From NCBI RefSeq assembly GCF_002887595.1, contig NZ_PEBU01000014.1, forward strand, positions 62,001 to 126,000: DNA of 64,000 nt, written 5' to 3'. Below the pieces are notes generated by a model, which was not told the DNA's origin, did not search any database, and worked only from the letters and a program-made list of their open reading frames with translations. The stretch is from Bowmanella denitrificans (GTDB lineage Bacteria; Pseudomonadota; Gammaproteobacteria; Enterobacterales; Alteromonadaceae). The position numbers were made by a program, and so were the translations under genes. Below are positions 37,546 to 46,705 of the stretch, one piece after another (positions within the stretch are counted from its first letter, which is position 1; every line of letters begins with the position of its first letter).

Positions 37546-39036
37546 TCATGGGCGCGGCAAATAATGGTCATAGCGTCGCTGAAAAGGACCAGGAATTTCC
37601 ACCATTGGGTCATGGCGAAGCATACTGTCAGACCAGTCTAGCAACTCTCTACGTAAGGCTTCGGCAATATCCGGATGCAAATCAATCAGGTTCTCAGTTT
37701 CAGGATGTGTCGACGTCATATCGAACAGATATTCTCTTTCAATGCCTGCCTGTAAATACTTCCATTGACCTTTTCTAACTGCCCTTTGCATCCAGAAACG
37801 CCAGAATAGCGATCGTTCGTTGAGATAAGCTTCTTCGCCCTTGATAGCCGGAATCAAACTGACTCCGTCCAACTTGTGCAGTTCTTTATCTCCGGCAAGT
37901 TCAAGGGCTGTCACTATTGCGTCCAGTGAAGATACCGGTTTATCTATCACCTTACCGGCGGGGAACTGTCCCTGCCACTGCATTAGATAAGGCACCCGAA
38001 TCCCACCTTCCGTCAACATGCCCTTTTCACCGATCAACGGATCATTTCTTGAGCCATTCCAGGCTTCACCTCGCTTTTCCAGTGGTGCATCGGTCATGTC
38101 GTCGCCCAGCGGGGCTCCGTTGTCACTAATAAAGACAATCAAGGTTTTATCCAACAGCCCGTGTTGCTCCAGCTTGTGCACTATAGTCCCGACACCATCG
38201 TCTATGGCTGCCATCATCGCCAGCGCATAACGACGCCTTAGCGGCATATCCTCAGGGAAACGGGACAGATAAAAATCAGTAGCCTCAAGCGGAACGTGCG
38301 GTCCGTATGGAGCAAAATATAGGAAAAACGGCTTATCGGCGTTGCGGTCTATGAAAACACTTGCAGCATCCGCAGTCAGATCCAAGCGATAACGGCCATT
38401 AGTCTGGTAACCCGGAGATTTATTTTCTCCATTCAGTTCAAAGTTAGTCCAATAACGCTTCTCGTACCCCCAGAACACATCATTGAAGCCCCGTTCATCT
38501 GGGAAGAAAGGGCGCTTGAACTGTAGCGGTAATTTTTCAATGCTCTGTCCAGAGGCATAAAAATCCTCATGGTTTTGGGCCAACCACTCTTCAGAGTTAC
38601 CCATCACCTCAAGGTGCCACTTACCAATCATACCAGTCCGATAGCCCAGGCGCTGAAACTTACTGCCGACCGTATCCACATCTAGTGGCATAGGGGTAAA
38701 TCGATTTTCGTCCAGACCGAAGCGTTGCTGATAAAGACCTGACATCAAGGCAGCCCTCGATGGAGTGCATTGTGGTGACGTAACATATCCATGGCTAAAC
38801 CGCGTCCCCATGGCTGCCAGCTTGTCGATATTCGGGGTTTTAAGATCCGTTAGGGTTCCCTGTACATTGAGATCTGCATACCCTTGGTCATCCGTAAAAA
38901 TCACGACAACATTGGGCTTTTCTGGATAAGCCGGAACCGGCTCTTCGGGCTTTGGCACCGGTGGCTTGACAGATTCGCTGCTGCCACCACACCCATTCAC
39001 CAACATGATAAAACACAAAAAAAATACCAGACGCAT
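37546..39036 (-). CDS. Type I sulfatase, predicted lipoprotein
   Basis: A 496-residue arylsulfatase-family enzyme hydrolysing sulfate esters. The formylglycine site is Cys type: C90-T-P-S-R94 in SPQCTPSRAALMSGLYQQRF. Metal ligands are in FTDDQGYAD (D49, D50) and FISDNGAPLG. The N-terminus carries a lipobox-like LVNGC (Cys16) followed by a Pro-rich linker, so the enzyme should be exported and membrane-anchored. It needs conversion by an FGE, and one lies in the same operon. Most catabolic marine sulfatases sit in polysaccharide-utilisation loci with carbohydrate lyases and TonB receptors; this one lies among glycan-building genes with sulfotransferases nearby. Confidence 0.93.
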   Translation of the reverse strand: MRLVFFLCFIMLVNGCGGSSESVKPPVPKPEEPVPAYPEKPNVVVIFTDDQGYADLNVQGTLTDLKTPNIDKLAAMGTRFSHGYVTSPQCTPSRAALMSGLYQQRFGLDENRFTPMPLDVDTVGSKFQRLGYRTGMIGKWHLEVMGNSEEWLAQNHEDFYASGQSIEKLPLQFKRPFFPDERGFNDVFWGYEKRYWTNFELNGENKSPGYQTNGRYRLDLTADAASVFIDRNADKPFFLYFAPYGPHVPLEATDFYLSRFPEDMPLRRRYALAMMAAIDDGVGTIVHKLEQHGLLDKTLIVFISDNGAPLGDDMTDAPLEKRGEAWNGSRNDPLIGEKGMLTEGGIRVPYLMQWQGQFPAGKVIDKPVSSLDAIVTALELAGDKELHKLDGVSLIPAIKGEEAYLNERSLFWRFWMQRAVRKGQWKYLQAGIEREYLFDMTSTHPETENLIDLHPDIAEALRRELLDWSDSMLRHDPMVEIPGPFQRRYDHYLPRP

Positions 39037-39045
39037 CTCGAAGTC

Positions 39046-40329
39046 CTAAATCTGTTTATTGGTTAAATCAGCACGCTTCATACCAGGCTTAAGCTTTATG
39101 GCTTCATATTCCGCTATTCTGGCTTTAATCATGGGCCCATTGGGGCGGAGTTCCAGGGCTTTGCGCCACACTATCAACGCCAGTCTAAGATCAACACTCT
39201 CAACCTGTTTGGCCAGCGCTATCAACTCCTTCGAAGAGGTGCAGCGGTTAGCTGAAAAATAGGTGCGTATCCCCAGATAAATGTCCTTGGAAACTGAGGC
39301 CAGAGTCACCCCGCGCAGCACTCGCATCATACTCACAAAGTAGGCTTTAGGTACCTTAAGCATATTGCGCAGCGTCGCCCGGTAACGCTGCTCAACAAAA
39401 CGACGAGCAGTTTCAAGTAAAGGCTCCATTTGAGTATCCACTAAAAACTGAGTATACGCTGCCTGATATAAGGCAAAACTATGCCGGTCAATATGAAACC
39501 TTTGTTCAGGTGCAGGGTTTCCGGCAAAATTATAGCCTTCCCGGTTCAGTTTCAGTGGAATGGTGTCGGTCGGTCGCCCCCGGTTTAGTAGTGAAACATA
39601 TTCCTTTGGAGAGCGAAAAAGTCTATGAACAATCATGACTTTACGCAGTTTATGCAATTCTTCTTGCAGGCACTCTTTCTTAGTTGGCGTCGCTTTGTAA
39701 ACCGTGCCATCACAAAGACATATGCGCCCATCTTTCAATTCAGGTACATGCAGGCGCAGCTTTTTAATCTCGGCATTCACCCTGAAGAGCGATTTCATCA
39801 GTGGTGCCAGCCAGCCGGTCACATCGTAAGACAGATTGGAAAATGCCTTGCCTTTGCCTTTTTCATTAAACCATTGAAAGCTAATACAATCCGCACCGGA
39901 ATTGTCGGTAATACAATTACCCACTTTATATGACAGAGTGTCCGGCATCCAAAACTCATCAATATCGAGAAACATCAGATAGTCAAATTGCTTCTCGTCG
40001 CGACAGGCGGCAAAAGCTTTGGCATAAACCAAATACTGGATATATCCAGCCACCTCGAATGGGCAGAAATCAATCCAGTCGGCATAGTAAAAGTTCACCA
40101 TGGGATAGCGGCGCTGAATGGCCTCCAAGACCTCTGCACTATTATCCGACGTCCGGTTTAGATAGATGTCAATGGCATCAAAACCCATGTATAGATGAAA
40201 AAACACCCATTCGGCTAAATATGCCGCCTCGTCTTTGGCCACTGCAACCAATTTTACTTTTGCAGGGACATCAGAGGTCACGTCACGTCCATTGTCAAAC
40301 TTAACCTTTGTATTCATATTCATCTTCAT
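39046..40329 (-). CDS. Glycosyltransferase (GT92/PF13704-like) with RPxGP tail, paralog A
   Basis: A 427-residue cytoplasmic transferase: VKLVAVAKDEAAYLAEWVFF, DIYLNRTSDNSAEV, and the donor/metal motif LMFLDIDEFW. A helical C-terminal tail (about residues 365-415) contains WRKALELRPNGPMIKARIAE. It is one of three tandem paralogs (with 40336-41487 and 42524-43759). The paralogs share the opening VAVAKDEAAYL and LDIDEFW, the central glycosyltransferase part, and a late SRGRPxxxxPLK-type segment. It follows paralog B by six bases. The donor and the linkage are not known. Confidence 0.82.
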   Translation of the reverse strand: MKMNMNTKVKFDNGRDVTSDVPAKVKLVAVAKDEAAYLAEWVFFHLYMGFDAIDIYLNRTSDNSAEVLEAIQRRYPMVNFYYADWIDFCPFEVAGYIQYLVYAKAFAACRDEKQFDYLMFLDIDEFWMPDTLSYKVGNCITDNSGADCISFQWFNEKGKGKAFSNLSYDVTGWLAPLMKSLFRVNAEIKKLRLHVPELKDGRICLCDGTVYKATPTKKECLQEELHKLRKVMIVHRLFRSPKEYVSLLNRGRPTDTIPLKLNREGYNFAGNPAPEQRFHIDRHSFALYQAAYTQFLVDTQMEPLLETARRFVEQRYRATLRNMLKVPKAYFVSMMRVLRGVTLASVSKDIYLGIRTYFSANRCTSSKELIALAKQVESVDLRLALIVWRKALELRPNGPMIKARIAEYEAIKLKPGMKRADLTNKQI

Positions 40330-40335
40330 GCTGCA

Positions 40336-41487
40336 TTACATCAGAGCGACTTTTGACATAACAAACCTGGCTAGTTCAAAATCACAGTTTTTTATCTTTA
40401 GCGCCAGTTCCATGGCTTGGTGTCTTGTGCCAAGCTGATGAACCTGTAAAGACGATTTAATTATCGTACTAACTGCATGTCTTACCTCTGTACTACAGCC
40501 ATCAAACAGGCGCACCACCAAGTCCAAGTTGTCAACTGGCATATGAGCAACTTGGTTCAAAACCTCAGTTCGCTTTAACATGACGTTTTCTCTGGCCTTG
40601 CGTAAATGCTCATGCAAGTGTATTTGGTTTAGAAACTGCTCATACGACTTGCGATAATCATCATAGGCGGCTGGCTTCAACTCCATCAGCACATGCATAC
40701 CAGCCGCCTTGTTGTAGCCACGGCGGTTGGTTTTCAACGGTAACTCATCGGATGGGCGGCCACGGCTGAGTGCGGCAATATATTCCAGCTCAGAACGAAA
40801 CATTCGATGGATAATCATAGTGTCGCGCAGTTTAATCAACTCAGGATGCAAACATTCACGATTGTCTGGCTGGCCAATAAAAGCTTCGCCATTGCATAGA
40901 CGATTTTCAACTCCACGGGTTTTCGGCAAATGCAGGCTCATTTCCTGCACTTCAGTGCGCATATTAATGGCAGTTTTAACCAAAGGACTAAGCTGCCCGG
41001 CCACTCGTTGTGAAAAGGGTTGAAATTCATGATTACCACCGTGCTCATTCAGCCAACCAAAAGAGACGGTGTCTGCTTCATTATGATCACTCAGGCACTC
41101 AGCAATCTGGTTCTGCATGTCAGATGGTGTCCAGAACTCATCTATGTCCAAGAACATAATAAAATCGGCCTGGTTGCCCACTTTGCACTCGGCAAATGCT
41201 TTGGCATAAACAATAAACTGCAGTTGTTGCCGAACCGCTTCTTGGCAGCTATCAATCCAGTCGGCAGTATGCACATTCACCTGGTCATAGTGGTAGCATA
41301 TTTGATCGAGCACAGTCTGACTGGTGTCCCGGGTGCGATTCAGATAAATATCAATCTCGTTAAATCCAAAATACAGGTGGTGGTGTATCCACTCCGCCAG
41401 ATAGGCTGCTTCGTCCTTTGCCACCGCCACCAGTTTAACCCTGGGAAACCTTGATTGACCTCGTTCTCGAAGCAAACTAGGTAGCAT
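40336..41487 (-). CDS. Glycosyltransferase (GT92/PF13704-like), paralog B with truncated tail
   Basis: A 383-residue paralog of the neighbouring transferases: VKLVAVAKDEAAYLAEWIHH, EIDIYLNRTRDTSQT, IMFLDIDEFW, and ALSRGRPSDELPLKTNRRGY. The C-terminal helices align with the paralogs (LALKIKNCDFELARFVMSKV) but the protein stops exactly where the RPxGP motif would begin. Only six bases separate the stop from the next start, so there is no room for a frameshifted remainder. Likely a natural tail-less variant. Confidence 0.82.
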   Translation of the reverse strand: MLPSLLRERGQSRFPRVKLVAVAKDEAAYLAEWIHHHLYFGFNEIDIYLNRTRDTSQTVLDQICYHYDQVNVHTADWIDSCQEAVRQQLQFIVYAKAFAECKVGNQADFIMFLDIDEFWTPSDMQNQIAECLSDHNEADTVSFGWLNEHGGNHEFQPFSQRVAGQLSPLVKTAINMRTEVQEMSLHLPKTRGVENRLCNGEAFIGQPDNRECLHPELIKLRDTMIIHRMFRSELEYIAALSRGRPSDELPLKTNRRGYNKAAGMHVLMELKPAAYDDYRKSYEQFLNQIHLHEHLRKARENVMLKRTEVLNQVAHMPVDNLDLVVRLFDGCSTEVRHAVSTIIKSSLQVHQLGTRHQAMELALKIKNCDFELARFVMSKVALM

Positions 41488-41530
41488 AATTCGTCCTTCG
41501 TAAAGGCATGGAGATTAACTTAATCATCGG

Positions 41531-42520
41531 CTACATCTTGCCCAAAGCCGCTGCATATTGACGCCACTTTTTATCAATCAGCGGCCCTTTCGGGCGGATT
41601 TTACGTGCCATCGACATCAACTCAAAAGCCTTTGCCATATCCACTTTTTCAAGCGCAATGGCGCAATCCCGGAGCAAATTGACCTGCGCTGAAAGTTCTG
41701 TAGACAGAGGCTGCGCGCGCATATACTCGGCCAACATTGCAGCTGGCGAGCATACCTGTGAAAAAGCGTCACTGTTGATTAGCGCCTGCAACGCCGGATA
41801 CGCCTGAATAACAGCGTTAAACTGCTGCAAATTCTTGTCCCCGACGTTCACCTGCCGGTACAGGGCATTGTCCTGACTTCCAGGTATTTCTCGCATATCT
41901 CTGGATGCGCTCAGTGGTAGAATCACCGTAGGCGTGGCAGCCAGCATAGCCATACACTTAAACCAGATATCATCAGCAAAAGGCGCCAGTTTAGAAAAAG
42001 CCGCAATATCCAAAACGGAATCTTGTAACGCGCCGGGTGGATAAAGCACACCTCCGTATCCGATTGGGATAAGGCAATAACAAGCCTGTAGCGGATGCTT
42101 GCCGTCAACAAACTGCCAATGTGCATAAGGTGCCAGTTCACCTGAGTCATCTTTCAATATAAGGCGGCCTCTGGCGCCAATGATTGCCCCGGGTGACACT
42201 TTGCTGGCCAAATACAGTGATTCAACCAGCCTGGGGCCGTACAACATGTCATCATCCACCGTAATAACGGTAGCGTCAGGATAGCGGGTCAGGGTCGGGA
42301 TTAACTTCTTGTAGCTGCGGTAATTAGGGCAAAAAGCAATCTCAAATACTTCGTCCTGCATGTCCAACAGTACAGGTGGCACACTCTGTGCCGAAAACTC
42401 TTCCTGATCAAGCCACAACAGAATTTTATCTACCGGATAGTGCTGCGCCTTAAGTGAATTCACGGTCAGATGCACCGCATCAATACGCTTTCCATAGGTA
42501 GTCAGTGACAGTACAATCAC
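41531..42520 (-). CDS. Glycosyltransferase (GT-A) with RPxGP tail
   Basis: A 329-residue transferase of a family common in capsule loci: MIVLSLTTYGKRIDAVHLTV, LLWLDQEEF, CPNYRSYKKLIPTL, and the metal motif VITVDDDMLYGPRLVESLYL. GYGGVLYPPGAL is in the acceptor half. It is not a close paralog of its neighbours, yet its last 40 residues carry the same tail type (FELMSMARKIRPKGPLIDKK). It lies three bases after paralog C. Confidence 0.83.
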   Translation of the reverse strand: MIVLSLTTYGKRIDAVHLTVNSLKAQHYPVDKILLWLDQEEFSAQSVPPVLLDMQDEVFEIAFCPNYRSYKKLIPTLTRYPDATVITVDDDMLYGPRLVESLYLASKVSPGAIIGARGRLILKDDSGELAPYAHWQFVDGKHPLQACYCLIPIGYGGVLYPPGALQDSVLDIAAFSKLAPFADDIWFKCMAMLAATPTVILPLSASRDMREIPGSQDNALYRQVNVGDKNLQQFNAVIQAYPALQALINSDAFSQVCSPAAMLAEYMRAQPLSTELSAQVNLLRDCAIALEKVDMAKAFELMSMARKIRPKGPLIDKKWRQYAAALGKM

Positions 42521-42523
42521 AGT

Positions 42524-43759
42524 CTATTCTCCGCCGTCAGCAGATTGTGCTGCTCCAACCATTGCCTTGCGATGCCTGAGTTCTTCCAGTAATGCCTTTA
42601 TCTGTGGTCCCTTGGGGCGCAGCTCATGGGCTCGTTCGAGATACCCTATGGCTTCATCCAAATCCGTGGCGGCCGCATCTCGGGCAAACTGCTTGAGTAG
42701 TTCAACATTGCGGTTTACCCGCGCCAGACGCCGCTGCCGAAAAGCCCTAAAGGTCCGCAATATTTCTGGCAAAGCCACACCTTTAAAGATTCGCACCATA
42801 TCTTTGTAGTGACTTGGCAAATAGGCCGACATGTTATCAATCGCCAATTGATATCTCTGCTCCACAAAAGCACGGGCTTGCTGCATATAATCATCCAGTT
42901 CAGCCCCGTGCATAAACGCCTGGTAAGCAGCCTGATATCTTGCATAGGCTGCATCAGGAAACACCAGCTCCAGTGTAGCATGCCCCCTTCGGGGTAAGCC
43001 GTTGCGGTTATTTTTGTATGCAAACTGGTTGCCGGGACGCCCCCGGTAGAGCAGTGACACATACTCGGTTTCCGAACGATGTGCGCGATGAAACACAAAT
43101 GAGGATTTAAGGCTGTTTAATTCTCCAGCCACTGCCTGATCTGGATGCTCTCTGCCGCAAAACTGCCGACCATCTACCAACACAGGCAACTGACTGTTAT
43201 GAAAATGCGGCACGTGATGACGCAATTCGCGAATATCTGTCGAAACCGGCAGCAGGGTCTTGCCCAATGGAGACAGATTACCGGTCAGGCGTTGTGGCAA
43301 ACCTGAAAAAGGCACGCCGTCACCCAAATCGTTCAGCCACTCAAAAAAAATAGGCTTGTCAGCCCCAACCTGCTCAATACAGTGTTTAATGTCCTGACTG
43401 AAATCCTGCGGACACCAGAACTCATCAATGTCCAGAAACAACAAATGTGTAATCTGCCCATCTCGTCTAGCCTGTTCCAAAGCCTTGGCATATACAATAA
43501 ACTGAATCTGCTTTTTAGCCGATGCAGGACACATATCGACCCAATCAGCTTCAAACCAACGAACATTGCTACAGAGCTCACTAACACGGCTTAGCAAGGC
43601 GACCGAGTTATCAGTGGTGCGGTTAATATGGATCTCAATCTCATCGACACCAAAATAAAGGTGATGAAAAATCCAGTCCGGTAAATAGGCCGCTTCGTCC
43701 TTGGCGACCGCCACCAATTTAACTTTCACTGGCACCGTCCCCTGAGTTTCAGCCTTCAT
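42524..43759 (-). CDS. Glycosyltransferase (GT92/PF13704-like) with RPxGP tail, paralog C
   Basis: A 411-residue paralog of 39046-40329 and 40336-41487: VKLVAVAKDEAAYLPDWIFH, EIEIHINRTTDNSV, LLFLDIDEFW, YRGRPGNQFAYKNNRNGL. The C-terminal tail contains LERAHELRPKGPQIKALLEE. Its start overlaps the end of the upstream sulfotransferase gene by 11 bases, and it is followed by 41531-42520 after three bases. Confidence 0.82.
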   Translation of the reverse strand: MKAETQGTVPVKVKLVAVAKDEAAYLPDWIFHHLYFGVDEIEIHINRTTDNSVALLSRVSELCSNVRWFEADWVDMCPASAKKQIQFIVYAKALEQARRDGQITHLLFLDIDEFWCPQDFSQDIKHCIEQVGADKPIFFEWLNDLGDGVPFSGLPQRLTGNLSPLGKTLLPVSTDIRELRHHVPHFHNSQLPVLVDGRQFCGREHPDQAVAGELNSLKSSFVFHRAHRSETEYVSLLYRGRPGNQFAYKNNRNGLPRRGHATLELVFPDAAYARYQAAYQAFMHGAELDDYMQQARAFVEQRYQLAIDNMSAYLPSHYKDMVRIFKGVALPEILRTFRAFRQRRLARVNRNVELLKQFARDAAATDLDEAIGYLERAHELRPKGPQIKALLEELRHRKAMVGAAQSADGGE

Positions 43760-44738
43760 GAGCCTGCCTTATCAGATGTGCAATCTTACCCAGGATCTGC
43801 TGTGCCGGTAAGCTGAAAACCCACTCATCGCTGACCACCTGAAGATCCTGCAACTCCGCACTAGGTTCATAGTTAACCAAGTTATCAGCAAAGCGGCTCT
43901 GCATAATCTTTTCACAACGATTATCGACAAAATAATTTCCCACTCGCAAAGTTTTTTGCGCACCGCGAATAATATCTTTCAGGTCTCCTAGGCCCAAAGC
44001 ATCAAGCTCAGCCCGATGTTTGAGATACTGATGACGAACCCAGGAGCCCGTCACACCAAAATTTGCTTTAAACACATGGTTTAACGCACGGATAACTTCA
44101 ATGTCAGTGACATCCATCGCACGGTTAGCTGCATCTGGGTTGTCCGCCGAGCTCACCATGCCATCGCTGTATTGCACGCCAACTTGTTGCAGAAAGTCGG
44201 GAATAAGCGATTGATTACGTTGTGATGCATCATAGTCAATGATCTTGACGTTCTCTTTGCCGAACACATGACAAAACATCGCCACTTTCAAATCCGCCGA
44301 CAACATCTGGCTTTGTCCGGGCCTGGCAAGATGATCGTGATAGTAAGCAAAAAAGCCTTCCGTACCGCCGTGTTTTACCGTTTCCTGCCAAATGGAATAA
44401 AGCTTTAAGCTGGCACGACGCCAGGCATACAGAATTACAATGCGCTTATTATCCAGCGCATTGCGCAGATACTCGAACTTATCCCTGCTCAGGGAAATAA
44501 AATCTTCACTAGACAATAAGAAGTCATGCGGTTCCTGATTGAAAAAATCCACATCTTCCCGACTTAGCGCCCTGTCATTCAGCAGTTCCCGAAAAGGATG
44601 ATGACCAAAAATGCTCTGATGACGTTTGGGATAAACCAAATTGTTTTGAAACAATACACTGCGGTTATCCATTAAAAATTTCTGTATCGCAGTAGTGCCA
44701 GTTTTATGCGGCCCCACATGTAAGTAAAAAGTGTTCAT
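43749..44738 (-). CDS. Sulfotransferase-like protein
   Basis: A 329-residue protein with a PAPS-binding P-loop at the N-terminus (YLHVGPHKTGTTAIQKFL, residues about 5-22) and a second nucleotide segment in IVILYAWRRASLKLYSIWQE (about 100-119), where the conserved Arg/Ser contact the 3'-phosphate. It should transfer sulfate from PAPS to a sugar or protein hydroxyl in the cytoplasm. It lies between an RgpF-HAD gene and paralog C in the glycan operon. The acceptor is unknown. Confidence 0.82.
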   Translation of the reverse strand: MNTFYLHVGPHKTGTTAIQKFLMDNRSVLFQNNLVYPKRHQSIFGHHPFRELLNDRALSREDVDFFNQEPHDFLLSSEDFISLSRDKFEYLRNALDNKRIVILYAWRRASLKLYSIWQETVKHGGTEGFFAYYHDHLARPGQSQMLSADLKVAMFCHVFGKENVKIIDYDASQRNQSLIPDFLQQVGVQYSDGMVSSADNPDAANRAMDVTDIEVIRALNHVFKANFGVTGSWVRHQYLKHRAELDALGLGDLKDIIRGAQKTLRVGNYFVDNRCEKIMQSRFADNLVNYEPSAELQDLQVVSDEWVFSLPAQQILGKIAHLIRQAHEG

Positions 44739-44758
44739 TCTGCAACTTGCTATATCAA

Positions 44759-46705
44759 TTAATCACCAAAAAACGGATAACGGCCAAAATTGCTGACCAG
44801 CGGCCCCCACTTCAGGATATTGGCTTCATCTATCTCTCCTTGACTTCGTAAACAATGGGTGGGCATGCCTGCCGCTTGCCATTTATCATTTGGATGCAGA
44901 ATATGCAGATTCGTTAATCCATAATCTCCACACAACTGAGCATCAGAGCGCACATTGTCACCAACATGAACAAAGCTCATATCAAGCTCACTAACATTGT
45001 CTTTAATGTGTTGCCACATATCACCACGATCTTTACGCAAGCCCATTTCACTCGACACAAACAAGCGATAGGGCGCAGCGACTCCTACTTTGCGTAACAA
45101 AGTCTCCACCTGTCGCTGCTGATAATAGGTATCTGACACAAACCATATGGTTTTGCCCAAATCGGCCAGCTTATGCACTAGGTCGACCATTTCCCGCTTG
45201 GCTTCTATCTGCTGCAGGTCAAAGTCAAACTCGAGGTCCATCAGGCTTTGTGCATGGTCAGAATCCAGTGCCATCTCTTTTGCCAGCTTGGCGTAAACCT
45301 CGGAAATACACACATCGCCGGTAGAATTCTGCGCCTTTCTGATTGCAAACTCTGTTTCATTTCGTAACGACACAAAGGCTTGCGCACTTGGCATTAAACC
45401 TTGCTCTTGCAAATAACACCCAAGCAAATACTTAGCGTAATCCGGCTCATTGAATTTGCGTCTCAGAATAGTATCGAATACATCAAAAGAAATGATATCG
45501 AATCGCCTGAGTTCAGCGAAAAGTTGCTCTGGTGGTTTGTGATAACCTGCGAAAATATGGCTTGTATCGTCGGTAAAGTGCCCTGCCGGAGGGTGGTAGA
45601 AGAACTGTTTATAGCCACCTTTTTCCACTAACAACCCTAAAACACGCTCTAGCGCATGTAACCATGAACCATCATTTGGCAAAGGTTCTGGCGGAAAATC
45701 AGCATAGCTGAATTTTCTTTCCAGCAATGGCTTCAGTGCTTGGGGTCTGGCCCAAAACATCCCACCAACAGGGTAACTAATAAAATTATCCTGTAGATCG
45801 ATGCCCCAGTTATCTGCGAACTCCTGAGCAAAATTTTTATTGCAGGTCCAATGGTTAACCCAGGAAGGCATCATCCAGAACGACGTCGGATAATAAATAC
45901 CCAACGTAGGATGCTCATCGAACAGCCTCAGCAAACAAGATACCACATGCAGGTCTTTAAACAGGAACTGATTCAGGTAGTCAAACCACTGGGTTTGCTC
46001 TCGTCCTGAATACAGAGATTTTTTTGAGTGCAAATGACACATTAAATCGTATTTCAGCAGTTCTTCGCCAAACTCCACCAGCAGCGGGCCAAAATTACGG
46101 CCACAGTTAGGTACTGTCACTGTTTGCAGCTTAGCGACCCTGCGCAGGCCGGAGTAGCGTCGTTTGACATCGCGACATATCTGTTCTGATGCACATGTAA
46201 CGAATACATCCACCTGGCAGGGGAAGTGTTTAAGACAACTTAAAAACTTTTCGATAAAGTCCGGATAGTAAATATGTAAGCACACAGCAATTCGCTGCTG
46301 CTGCCAACTTGTCGTTTCATTTGCCACCATCACCCTAGACGGGATCCAGCGAGGTTTGGCCTCCTGGGCTGCGCGCCCTTCCATTCGACCATGGTAAAGG
46401 TAATGCAGCAGGGGGTTAGCGCCACTGTGGTAAATATCCAGATGCGTGCGAAGATAATGTTCGGTATCAAAGCGTGATGAAGGATTCACATTGGCAAAAG
46501 GGGCCTTTTGCAAATAGTCCTCAAATGCATAAATATCATTCTCAAACTGGCCATAATACTGCTGATACCACACAGGGTCGAACACACCTGCATGGGTCGC
46601 GAGGCGATAAAGCCGTTTTAACCTTCTATATTCCCGGCCTTTGCGGGTTAGTGGTGTGGCACGATGTAGCACGGAGGCAGTGCGTTTTAGTAGTCTTCTC
46701 ATCAT
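44759..46705 (-). CDS. RgpF-domain glycan protein fused to a HAD hydrolase
   Basis: A 648-residue protein. Residues about 120-390 resemble rhamnan synthesis protein F: RIAVCLHIYYPDFIEKFLSC, VDVFVTCASEQICRD, LMCHLHSKKSLYSG, and the late VGGMFWARPQAL. Residues about 400-640 are a HAD-superfamily domain with motif I DVFDTILRRK, motif II FVSDTYYQQ and motif IV HVGDNVRSDAQL. RgpF-type domains act in rhamnose-rich polysaccharide assembly. The gene upstream (46706-47761) abuts with no gap and encodes the module that in other proteins follows such HAD domains. Confidence 0.8.
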   Translation of the reverse strand: MMRRLLKRTASVLHRATPLTRKGREYRRLKRLYRLATHAGVFDPVWYQQYYGQFENDIYAFEDYLQKAPFANVNPSSRFDTEHYLRTHLDIYHSGANPLLHYLYHGRMEGRAAQEAKPRWIPSRVMVANETTSWQQQRIAVCLHIYYPDFIEKFLSCLKHFPCQVDVFVTCASEQICRDVKRRYSGLRRVAKLQTVTVPNCGRNFGPLLVEFGEELLKYDLMCHLHSKKSLYSGREQTQWFDYLNQFLFKDLHVVSCLLRLFDEHPTLGIYYPTSFWMMPSWVNHWTCNKNFAQEFADNWGIDLQDNFISYPVGGMFWARPQALKPLLERKFSYADFPPEPLPNDGSWLHALERVLGLLVEKGGYKQFFYHPPAGHFTDDTSHIFAGYHKPPEQLFAELRRFDIISFDVFDTILRRKFNEPDYAKYLLGCYLQEQGLMPSAQAFVSLRNETEFAIRKAQNSTGDVCISEVYAKLAKEMALDSDHAQSLMDLEFDFDLQQIEAKREMVDLVHKLADLGKTIWFVSDTYYQQRQVETLLRKVGVAAPYRLFVSSEMGLRKDRGDMWQHIKDNVSELDMSFVHVGDNVRSDAQLCGDYGLTNLHILHPNDKWQAAGMPTHCLRSQGEIDEANILKWGPLVSNFGRYPFFGD

